This document shows, one piece after another, positions 54,966 to 62,654 of a DNA stretch of 64,000 nucleotides; the stretch's first letter is position 1; the number at the start of each line of letters is the position of its first letter. Source of the stretch: Peptacetobacter sp900550335 (GTDB lineage: Bacteria > Bacillota > Clostridia > Peptostreptococcales > Peptostreptococcaceae); the NCBI RefSeq assembly GCF_047528295.1, contig NZ_CP180001.1:1488001-1552000 (forward strand), read 5' to 3'. The notes beneath the pieces were generated by a model. It searched no databases and was not told the DNA's origin. It saw nothing but the letters and a program-made list of their open reading frames with translations. The translations under genes were made by a program, and so were the position numbers.

Positions 54966-56451
54966 AAAAATTACGATTGATGAACTGGAAAAATATCTCT
55001 GGGGATCTGCAGTATTGCTTCGTACCCACGTGGATGCTGGAGCTTATAAGCAGTATATTTTTCCACTATTATTTTTCAAACGTTTAAGTGACGTATACGA
55101 CGAAGAATGTGTAAAAGCAAGAGAAGAGTTTGGTGAAGAAGCTCTAGAATGGGACGAAAGTCACCAATTTAAAATTCCTGACGGTGCACATTGGAATGAT
55201 GTAAGAAATGTTTCTCAAGATGTAGGTAAGGCTATAACAGAAGCCTTCCATAAAATAGAAGCAGCAAATCCTGAAAAATTACAAGGTATTTTCGGAGATG
55301 CATCATGGACAAATAAAAACCGTTTACCAGATAGATTATTAAAAGATTTAATGGAGCATTTCAGCTCAAAAACTCTTAGTATAGAAAACTGCCCAGCAGA
55401 TGAACTTGGACAAGGATATGAATATCTTATCAAGAAATTTGCAGATGACAGTGGTCATACAGCACAGGAGTTTTATACAAATAGAACAGTTGTGAATTTG
55501 ATGACTGAAATGTTAAAACCACAACCAGGAGAATCAATCTATGACCCTACTTGTGGAAGTGCAGGTATGCTTATTTCAGCAGTAGCGTACTTAAAACATC
55601 ATAATAAGGAATGGAGAAACCTTTCAATCTATGGACAAGAGATTGTAACTCTTACATCAGCGATTGCCAGAATGAATCTTCTTCTTCATGGAGTACAGGA
55701 CTTTAATATTGTCAATGCTGATACGTTAAAGACACCTGCTTTTACAGACAATTCAAAACTGAAGCAGTTTGATTTGATTCTAGCTAATCCACCTTATTCC
55801 ATTAGTCAATGGGATAGAACTGCTTTTGAATCAGATAAATACGGGCGTAATTTTTTAGGAACGCCTCCTCAAGGAAGAGCTGACTATGCATTCTTCCAGC
55901 ACATTTTAAAAAGCCTAGATGAAAAAACAGGTAGATGTGCAATATTGTATCCTCATGGAGTTTTATTCAGAAATGAAGAAAAAGATATGAGAGAAAAATT
56001 AGTTAGATCTGATTTAGTGGAATGCGTAATTGGACTAGGCCCTAATTTATTCTATAACTCTCCTATGGAAGCATGCATCATAGTATGTAGAACAACAAAG
56101 TCCAATGATAGGAAGGGACAAGTTTTATTTATTAATGCGGTTAATGAAGTGACTCGTAAAAATGCTCAGAGTTACCTTGAAGAGTCACATATTAAAAAAA
56201 TTGCGGATGCGTACGATAAATATGAAACTGATAATAATATTGCTGTGAAGGTAACAATAAAAGATATTGAAAAAAATGATTTTTCATTAAGTATACCTCT
56301 TTATATTCAGAGTAATAAAAGTGAAGAGCAAGTAGATGAGAGAAGTGTACAAGAATGTTTTGATGATTGGAAAATAATGTCTGAACAAGCACAAGAACAT
56401 TTTGAAATAATTAATAAAATGATTGGAGGTGGAGACAACAATGATTGTTAA
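54958..56451 (+). CDS. hsdM: Second type I restriction-modification methylase subunit HsdM
   Basis: A 497-residue HsdM that methylates adenine in complex with HsdS. It has the N-terminal domain (YKQYIFPLLFFKRLSDVYDEE), SAM motif DPTCGSAG (from Asp196), catalytic NPPY (from Asn277) and a C-terminal helical part. It is a clear but divergent paralogue of the upstream HsdM domain, so the operon encodes two intact methylases. Its start overlaps the upstream stop; GGAGGG precedes the ATG. The half-HsdS gene overlaps its last 11 bases. Confidence 0.95.
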   Translation: MSKKITIDELEKYLWGSAVLLRTHVDAGAYKQYIFPLLFFKRLSDVYDEECVKAREEFGEEALEWDESHQFKIPDGAHWNDVRNVSQDVGKAITEAFHKIEAANPEKLQGIFGDASWTNKNRLPDRLLKDLMEHFSSKTLSIENCPADELGQGYEYLIKKFADDSGHTAQEFYTNRTVVNLMTEMLKPQPGESIYDPTCGSAGMLISAVAYLKHHNKEWRNLSIYGQEIVTLTSAIARMNLLLHGVQDFNIVNADTLKTPAFTDNSKLKQFDLILANPPYSISQWDRTAFESDKYGRNFLGTPPQGRADYAFFQHILKSLDEKTGRCAILYPHGVLFRNEEKDMREKLVRSDLVECVIGLGPNLFYNSPMEACIIVCRTTKSNDRKGQVLFINAVNEVTRKNAQSYLEESHIKKIADAYDKYETDNNIAVKVTIKDIEKNDFSLSIPLYIQSNKSEEQVDERSVQECFDDWKIMSEQAQEHFEIINKMIGGGDNNDC

Positions 56452-57019
56452 ATTAGCTGATGTTACGGAAGAAGTAAAATCAAATAACAAAGGTGATAAA
56501 AGCGGCTGCAGGATAGTTGGTTTAGAACATCTAACTCCTTCTGATGTAACGCTTAGTAATTGGAGTGAAGATACAAATAATACATTCACAAAAGAGTTTG
56601 CTAAAGGTGATGTCTTATTTGGTAGGAGAAGAGCCTATTTAAAAAAAGCAGCATACGCACCGTTTTCTGGCATATGTTCAGGAGATATAACGGTAATTCG
56701 ACCAAAGGAAGATAAAATATACCCAAAACTGTTACCATTTGTAATTCAGAATGATTATTTATTTGATTATGCTGTAGGAAAGTCTGCAGGATCCTTGTCT
56801 CCAAGAGTAAAATGGGAGCACTTAAAAAGATATGAGTTCGTTTTACCTGAACATGGCAAACAAATACAGTTGGCAAATACATTATGGGCTATAAACGAAA
56901 CAAAAAATGCATATAAAAAATTGATTAATGAAATAGATGAATTGGTGAAATCGCAATTTATCGGGCCAGTAATAAGTCGATTTAAGTGCAATTCACAATT
57001 TATTAGGAGGTGTGCTTAA
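56441..57019 (+). CDS. Half-size HsdS specificity subunit (one recognition domain)
   Basis: The 192-residue product has a single target-recognition domain (IVGLEHLTPSDV, KGDVLFGRRRAYLKKAAYAPF, SAGSLSPRVKWEHLK) and one conserved spacer helix ending IDELVKSQFI. After that point, where full HsdS reads EMFG and a second domain, it turns into ~18 unrelated residues (GPVISRFK...) and stops. The spacer DNA (56936-56963) is an exact copy of that in the next gene. It may be a recombined remnant, a functional half-subunit, or a donor of the first recognition domain. The ATG at 56441 is preferred over TTG 56423, which overlaps the ribosome site. Confidence 0.85.
   Translation: MIVKLADVTEEVKSNNKGDKSGCRIVGLEHLTPSDVTLSNWSEDTNNTFTKEFAKGDVLFGRRRAYLKKAAYAPFSGICSGDITVIRPKEDKIYPKLLPFVIQNDYLFDYAVGKSAGSLSPRVKWEHLKRYEFVLPEHGKQIQLANTLWAINETKNAYKKLINEIDELVKSQFIGPVISRFKCNSQFIRRCA
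56936..56963 (+). repeat. hsdS spacer direct repeat, copy 1 (28 bp)
   Basis: This 28-bp sequence encoding DELVKSQFI is identical to 57523-57550. The central part is AAATCGCAATTTATCG. The match ends abruptly at 56963, marking a recombination point. Confidence 0.9.
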
Positions 57020-58146
57020 TGGCGACATATAGATTTCAAGATATTGCAATTAACAGTACCGCAAAGAAAAAACCGGTTGAAGAAGATAAATACACGTACT
57101 TAGGGTTGGAGCATCTAGATCCAGATAGCATATATGTTACACGTTATGGTTCTGATGTGGCACCAAAAGGTGAAAAATTACTAATGAAAAAAGGCGATGT
57201 CTTATTTGGAAAGAGAAGAGCTTATCAAAAGAAAGTGGCAATTGCTCCCTTTGATGGTATTTTTTCGGCTCATGGCATGGTTTTAAGGCCTAATGAAGAT
57301 GTGATTGATAAAGATTTCTTTCCGCTTTTTATAAAATCGGATTACTTTTTAGACGCAGCAATAAAAATATCAGTAGGTTCTTTATCCCCTACAATTAACT
57401 GGAGAGATTTAAAAGAATTAAAATTTGATTTGCCAAGTCTTTCTGAACAAAGAAAGCTTGCAAAGGTGTTGTGGTCTATATATGAAACTAAAGAAACCTA
57501 TAAAAAAATGATAAAATCCATTGATGAATTGGTGAAATCGCAATTTATCGAGATGTTTGGCAACTATGATACCATTCGATTAGATAAAATTGCGAAGATA
57601 AGTGCAGGACAAAGTTCCCCTAAAGAAGATGAATTTTCTGAAGAAGGAACTCCATTTATTAAAGCTGGTAATTTAGAAGGCTTAAAATTACATCAGTATG
57701 AGGAATATAATTGTAATCTAGTATCACCTGAAATAGCAGGAAAGAAAAAACTTAAAATACACGAAACAGGAACAATTCTCGTTGCTAAAAGCGGCATGTC
57801 ATGTAATTCAGGACATGTTTATGTTTTGAAAGAAGAAGCGTATGTTGTTTCTCATCTTGCATGTATAAAACCTAATAAAAATGTACCTTCGAATTATATA
57901 AAAATATTCTTTATAGTTACAGGTGTTCAAAGTTTAATTAAAGATGCAGGTTATCCATCAATACAATTAGGACAGTTTGCTGAAATGTCAGTTCCGAATG
58001 CTCCGTATGAATTAATGGAGGAGTTTGATGTATTTGTTAGACGTAGCGATAAATCAAAATTTGCTTTACAAGAATCAATTAAAAATTTAGATGCATTAAG
58101 TAAAAAGATAATAGCAGAAAATCTTGTATCTGAAGGAAAGGAGTAA
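57019..58146 (+). CDS. hsdS: HsdS, full-length specificity subunit
   Basis: The 375-residue subunit sets the target sequence of the type I system. Recognition domain 1 (about 1-150; LGLEHLDPDSI, KGDVLFGKRRAYQKKVAIAPF) is of the same type as the half-HsdS upstream. The central spacer ends IDELVKSQFIEMFG; recognition domain 2 (about 180-342) differs; the C-terminal helix is SDKSKFALQESIKNLDAL. The start overlaps the previous stop (TAATG), with AGGAGG upstream. Both edges of domain 2 match repeats bounding the silent cassette at 62098-62639, so this domain looks exchangeable. Confidence 0.93.
   Translation: MATYRFQDIAINSTAKKKPVEEDKYTYLGLEHLDPDSIYVTRYGSDVAPKGEKLLMKKGDVLFGKRRAYQKKVAIAPFDGIFSAHGMVLRPNEDVIDKDFFPLFIKSDYFLDAAIKISVGSLSPTINWRDLKELKFDLPSLSEQRKLAKVLWSIYETKETYKKMIKSIDELVKSQFIEMFGNYDTIRLDKIAKISAGQSSPKEDEFSEEGTPFIKAGNLEGLKLHQYEEYNCNLVSPEIAGKKKLKIHETGTILVAKSGMSCNSGHVYVLKEEAYVVSHLACIKPNKNVPSNYIKIFFIVTGVQSLIKDAGYPSIQLGQFAEMSVPNAPYELMEEFDVFVRRSDKSKFALQESIKNLDALSKKIIAENLVSEGKE
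57523..57558 (+). repeat. hsdS spacer direct repeat, copy 2
   Basis: Positions 57523-57550 equal 56936-56963. Positions 57536-57558 (23 bp, ending TTTATCGAGATGTTT) equal 62098-62120 at the left edge of the silent cassette. Confidence 0.92.
58045..58060 (+). repeat. hsdS distal repeat, active copy (AGCGATAAATCAAAAT)
   Basis: A 16-bp sequence at the end of recognition domain 2, encoding SDKSK in frame. It is repeated exactly at 62622-62637 at the right edge of the silent cassette. Confidence 0.88.
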
Positions 58147-58148
58147 AA

Positions 58149-61064
58149 ATGTCACAGTTTAACGAAGATAATACAGTAGAAAAATTGTTTATCGATACCT
58201 TAAAGAAAAATGGCTGGAAGTACATTCCAGCCGAGGAATTACCAAGAGATTATACAGATGTTATTGTTGAACCTATGGTAAAAGATGCGTTAATTCGTTT
58301 AAATCCTGAGATTGCAGAAGATCCAGCAAGAGCTGATGAAGTCATTTACAAACTACGTGCAATGTTGCAACCCTTCCCTAGTGATAATTTGGTTGCACAA
58401 AACGAAGCGTTTAAGAAAAAGTTATTTGAAGAAAATTCATTTCCATTTGGAAAAGATGGAAGATCAATACCTATTAAATACTTTGGAACCATTACAAAAG
58501 AATCACTTGCTCAAAATGAATATGTGGTAACAAATCAGTGGGTATACCCTACTGTTGAGAATGGTAAGCGTTTTGATGTCGTCTTATTAGTAAATGGTTT
58601 TCCTGTAGCTATTGGAGAACTTAAGACTCCAGTTCGTAATGCTATTTCTTGGCTTGACGGAGCTCAGGATATTAGTGATTATGAAAAATCGGTTCCAGAA
58701 ATGTTTGTTCCAAATGTATTTAATTTTGCATCTGAAGGCAAATGTTTCCGCTATGGATCTATAAATATGCCTCTTACAAAGTGGGGCCCTTGGCACACAC
58801 CAGATCACAGGTCTGAAGGTAATCTTGCTGATGTAAAAATAAGCATCACAGATATGATTACTCCGGAAAAAGTAATGGATATTATGCAATTCTTCACGCT
58901 ATTTTCTACAGATAAAAAGCATCGTAAAATCAAAGTTATCTGTAGATATCAGCAATATGAAGCAGCAAATCTTATGGTTGAACGTGTAAAATCTGGTTAT
59001 CCTAAACAAGGTCTTATATGGCATTTCCAGGGTTCGGGTAAATCATTACTTATGTTATTTGCAGCTCAGAAACTTCGTATGATGCCAGAATTACAGAACC
59101 CAACAGTTGTAATTGTTGATGACCGTATAGATTTAGAAACACAAATAACTGGTGATTTTAATGCAGCAGATATTCCTAATTTACAGTCATTATCATCAAA
59201 AGAAGATTTAATGAACTTCTTTGAACAGGATATGCGTAAGATTGCAATTACAACCATTTATCGTTTTGGTGATGTAGAAAAAGCGTTAAATATGAGAGAC
59301 AATATCATCATCATGGTAGATGAAGCACACAGAACTCAAGAAGGAGATCTAGGAGAAAAGATGCGTCGAGCGCTTCCTAATGCATTCTTCTTTGGTTTAA
59401 CAGGAACACCTATTAATCGTTTAGATAAAAATACATTCAAAACATTTGGAGCGCTTGAAGACAAGAGTGGATATTTGAGTAAGTATTCTTTCTCAGATTC
59501 TATTAGGGATAAAGCAACATTACCACTTAATTTTGAGCCCGTACCAATTGATCTTCATGTCGATAAGGATGCTCTTAACAAAGAATTTGAAGAATTGACA
59601 GAAGGTTTATCAGATGAGGATAGAGCAGAACTTTCGAAAAATGTTACAATGCGTTCTATCATGTATGATAAAAAACGTATCAAAAAGGTTGTAGAGCATA
59701 TTGTTAAGCATTACCAAACAAAGATTGAGCCGAATGGATATAAAGCTCAAATTGTTGTTTATGACCGTGAATGCTGTTTATTATATAAGGAAGAGTTAGA
59801 TAAGCTTGTACCTCCTGAGCAGTCAACAATCGTAATGACTACAGGTGATGATAAGGCTGGACGTTATAAAAAATATAAAAGAAATCGTGATGAAGAAGCT
59901 AAAGTTCTTGATCGTTTCAGAGAACCAAATAGCCCATTAAAATTTGTTATTGTCACAAATAAGCTTCTTACAGGATTTGATGCTCCAATTCTTCAAGTAA
60001 TGTATTTGGATAAGCCAATGAAAGACCATAATTTACTTCAGGCTATATGTAGAGTTAATCGTACATATGACGAAGGAAAAACTAGCGGACTTATTGTAGA
60101 TTATATAGGTATCTTTGATAATGTTGCTAAGGCGCTTAATTTTGATGAAGCCGGAATGAAAAAAGTTGTTACAAATATTGAGGAAGTAAAAAAACAGGTT
60201 CCAGCTTTAATGCGTAAATGCTTAAGTTACTTTATGGGAGTAGATCGTACTATTGAAGGCTGGGAAGGATTGCTGGCAGCACAAGAATGTTTACCGAACA
60301 ACAAAGTAAAAGATGAATTTGCTGCGGATTATCGTGTTCTTAACAGAGCATGGAATGCTTTATCTCCAGATCCATTTCTGGAACCATTTAAATATGATTA
60401 CGTATGGCTTAGTAAAGTATATGAATCAGTAAAACCAACTGATAACAGAGGACAGTTAGTGTGGGCTGCACTTGGTCCTAAAACACTGGAATTAGTCCAT
60501 CAACACATTGAAGTTGGTGAAGTGCATGATGATGTTGATATTCTTACTTTGGATGCAGCTCTTATAGATGAGTTTATCTCAAAACAGAAAGACATCAAGA
60601 AGACAACTATGAAAGTTGAAATTGATCTTGTTGCTAAAATTCAAAAGCATAGTAAGGATCCTAAATTCAAAAAACTTGGTGAAAAGCTAGAAGAATTGCG
60701 CGATAAGCATGAACAGGGATTAATTACCAGCATTGAATTCCTTAAATTATTGTTAGAACTTGCAAGAGAGGCTGCAAGTGCTGAAAAAGAAGTTGTACCT
60801 GAGGAAGAAATAGATCGTGGTAAAGCGGCCCTTACAGAATTATTTAACGGATTAAAAACAGATAAAACACCTGTTATTGTAGAAAGAATTGTTACCGATA
60901 TTGATGACATCGTAAAAATTGTAAGATTTGATGGTTGGCAAAAGACTACAACAGGAAAAAATGAAGTTAAGAAAGCACTAAGAAGTGTAATTTGGATTAA
61001 ATATAAAATCAAAGACAAAGAAGTATTTGACAAAGCTTATAGCTATATAGAACAGTATTATTAA
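58149..61064 (+). CDS. hsdR: Type I restriction endonuclease subunit HsdR
   Basis: The 971-residue motor and nuclease subunit. The N-terminal PD-(D/E)XK core is FDVVLLVNGFPVAIGELK with Asp143, Glu157 and Lys159. The helicase part has Walker A QGSGKS (Lys298), DEAH motif II (IIIMVDEAHRTQEGD), LTGTP motif III and QAICRVNRTYD motif VI. A C-terminal helical domain follows. The length and motif spacing are complete, so it should cut. The ATG lies two bases after hsdS, with AAAGGAG upstream. Confidence 0.96.
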   Translation: MSQFNEDNTVEKLFIDTLKKNGWKYIPAEELPRDYTDVIVEPMVKDALIRLNPEIAEDPARADEVIYKLRAMLQPFPSDNLVAQNEAFKKKLFEENSFPFGKDGRSIPIKYFGTITKESLAQNEYVVTNQWVYPTVENGKRFDVVLLVNGFPVAIGELKTPVRNAISWLDGAQDISDYEKSVPEMFVPNVFNFASEGKCFRYGSINMPLTKWGPWHTPDHRSEGNLADVKISITDMITPEKVMDIMQFFTLFSTDKKHRKIKVICRYQQYEAANLMVERVKSGYPKQGLIWHFQGSGKSLLMLFAAQKLRMMPELQNPTVVIVDDRIDLETQITGDFNAADIPNLQSLSSKEDLMNFFEQDMRKIAITTIYRFGDVEKALNMRDNIIIMVDEAHRTQEGDLGEKMRRALPNAFFFGLTGTPINRLDKNTFKTFGALEDKSGYLSKYSFSDSIRDKATLPLNFEPVPIDLHVDKDALNKEFEELTEGLSDEDRAELSKNVTMRSIMYDKKRIKKVVEHIVKHYQTKIEPNGYKAQIVVYDRECCLLYKEELDKLVPPEQSTIVMTTGDDKAGRYKKYKRNRDEEAKVLDRFREPNSPLKFVIVTNKLLTGFDAPILQVMYLDKPMKDHNLLQAICRVNRTYDEGKTSGLIVDYIGIFDNVAKALNFDEAGMKKVVTNIEEVKKQVPALMRKCLSYFMGVDRTIEGWEGLLAAQECLPNNKVKDEFAADYRVLNRAWNALSPDPFLEPFKYDYVWLSKVYESVKPTDNRGQLVWAALGPKTLELVHQHIEVGEVHDDVDILTLDAALIDEFISKQKDIKKTTMKVEIDLVAKIQKHSKDPKFKKLGEKLEELRDKHEQGLITSIEFLKLLLELAREAASAEKEVVPEEEIDRGKAALTELFNGLKTDKTPVIVERIVTDIDDIVKIVRFDGWQKTTTGKNEVKKALRSVIWIKYKIKDKEVFDKAYSYIEQYY

Positions 61065-61122
61065 TACTGTCGTTTAAATCAATTTATTAGTGGAGCAGGA
61101 TGTTGGTACGAAGGAGACCAAT

Positions 61123-62088
61123 ATGAAAGTATCATTAATAAAACAAATTGAAGAAAAGATGCAAGCACATTTAAGTATGGAACAAATGGGGCAGCTACAC
61201 CAAGTGTTGGAAAGCTGCCTCATCAGTACAGAGCAACAAAAAGATAATGAAAAGGATTTATTACAGTTATTTTTAGCCGCAAAAAGAGTAGAAGGATGTT
61301 CCGGAAAAACAGTTAAATATTATGAATCTACAATTCGAAATGCAATAGGTAAAATAAAGAAAGAAATAACATCTATTGAGACAGATGACTTGCGCATTTA
61401 TCTTGACCAATATCAAGAGGAAAATAACATAAGTAAAGTAACTATCGATAATATCAGAAGGATTTTATCTAGTTTTTATGCATGGTTAGAAGACGAAGAT
61501 TATATAGTAAAAAGTCCTGTTAGGAGAATTCATAAAGTAAAAACTTGTAAAACTGTAAAAGAAACTTATACTGACGAAGCGCTTGAAATAATGCGTGATG
61601 AATGTGATGGAATAAGAGATTTAGCAATTATTGATTTACTCGCGTCAACAGGTATGCGAGTTGGAGAATTAGTTAAACTGAATAAGTCTGATATAGATTT
61701 TCAAAATAGAGAATGTATTGTATTAGGAAAAGGAAACAAGCAAAGAAAGGTTTATTTTGATGCACGTACTAAGCTGCATCTACAAAAGTATTTGAGTAGT
61801 AGATCAGATAATAATGAAGCATTATTTGTGTCTTTGCAAAAACCTCATAATCGATTACTAATAAGCGGGGTTGAAATTCGACTTCGTGAATTAGGAACAA
61901 GACTTAATTTACATAAGGTTCATCCGCACAAATTCCGTAGAACCTTAGCCACTACAGCGATTGATAAAGGTATGCCTATAGAGCAAGTTCAACAGTTATT
62001 GGGACATCAAAGTATCGATACAACACTTCAATACGCGATGGTGAATCAGAACAATGTTAAGGAATCTCACAGAAAGTATATTGGGTAA
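61123..62088 (+). CDS. Tyrosine recombinase (XerC/integrase type) inside the hsd operon
   Basis: A 321-residue recombinase with an N-terminal SAM-like core-binding domain (about 45-135) and a catalytic domain carrying Arg179 (STGMRVGE), His269/Arg272 (HPHKFRR), His295 (LLGHQS) and the nucleophile Tyr304 (TLQYAMV). All catalytic positions are present. AAGGAGA precedes the ATG; an upstream in-frame ATG at 61090 lacks a ribosome site. It lies between hsdR and the silent hsdS cassette, so shuffling hsdS domains is its likely job, as in other phase-variable type I systems. Being the island's own integrase is the alternative. Confidence 0.92.
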   Translation: MKVSLIKQIEEKMQAHLSMEQMGQLHQVLESCLISTEQQKDNEKDLLQLFLAAKRVEGCSGKTVKYYESTIRNAIGKIKKEITSIETDDLRIYLDQYQEENNISKVTIDNIRRILSSFYAWLEDEDYIVKSPVRRIHKVKTCKTVKETYTDEALEIMRDECDGIRDLAIIDLLASTGMRVGELVKLNKSDIDFQNRECIVLGKGNKQRKVYFDARTKLHLQKYLSSRSDNNEALFVSLQKPHNRLLISGVEIRLRELGTRLNLHKVHPHKFRRTLATTAIDKGMPIEQVQQLLGHQSIDTTLQYAMVNQNNVKESHRKYIG

Positions 62089-62097
62089 GAAAAATTT

Positions 62098-62120
62098 AAT
62101 CGCAATTTATCGAGATGTTT
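62098..62120 (+). repeat. hsdS spacer direct repeat, copy 3, left edge of silent cassette
   Basis: This 23-bp sequence is identical to 57536-57558 inside the active hsdS and has the same orientation. Homology starts ten bases after the recombinase stop codon. Confidence 0.92.
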
Positions 62121-62621
62121 AAGAAGTGTAACAGAGAGAAGCTTGGAGATTATATTTTGCAAGTTCGTGGTGTTTCATATAAACCAAAGGATCTGAGCGA
62201 GGGTCTTAAAGAAGGCTTTGTTACATTATTGCGAGCTAACAATATCGCGAATAATGTACTGAATTTTGAAGACGTGCAGTTTGTATCAGAAGGAAGAGTA
62301 TCAGATGATCAGATTATACGTGAAGGCGATATATTGATCTGTGCATCAAGTGGAAGCCTTGAACATGTTGGTAAAGCAGCTTTATGTATGCCGGATATGG
62401 AGTATACCTTTGGTGCGTTTTGCAAATTAATTCGTCCGATAGGAAAATTATATTCAGAATATATTGCTGGATATATGAGAACAGATGCATATAGAAATAC
62501 TATTTCTGATTTGGCACAAGGTAGTAATATTAATAATCTTAGAAATGAACATATTAACGATTTAATGATACCAATACCATCGGATGAGCAACAAAGAGAC
62601 TTTATTGATCTTCAAAGACAG

Positions 62622-62637
62622 AGCGATAAATCAAAAT
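62622..62637 (+). repeat. hsdS distal repeat, right edge of silent cassette
   Basis: AGCGATAAATCAAAAT, identical to 58045-58060 and in the same orientation; the stop codon follows directly. Confidence 0.88.
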
Positions 62638-62654
62638 AAAAGGAGGAAGCAAGA

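Larger units (their letters stand above)
62098..62639 (+). pseudogene. Silent hsdS recognition-domain cassette
   Basis: The segment encodes exactly one HsdS second recognition domain: in the active frame it reads SQFIEMF, then a different domain (GDYILQVRGVSYKP; EGDILICASSGSLEHVGKAALC; NINNLRNEHINDLMIPIPS), then RQSDKSK and a stop. A TAA lies just upstream in frame, and the first ATG is within the repeat, so it has no proper start or ribosome site. It is bounded by the same two repeats as domain 2 of the active hsdS. It is best read as a donor cassette for changing specificity. Confidence 0.87.

Noticed and set aside
56441..62639. Invertible hsdS (shufflon-like) locus
   Set aside because: All copies of the spacer repeat and the distal repeat are in the same orientation, so inversion between them is not possible; exchange or deletion is the better reading.
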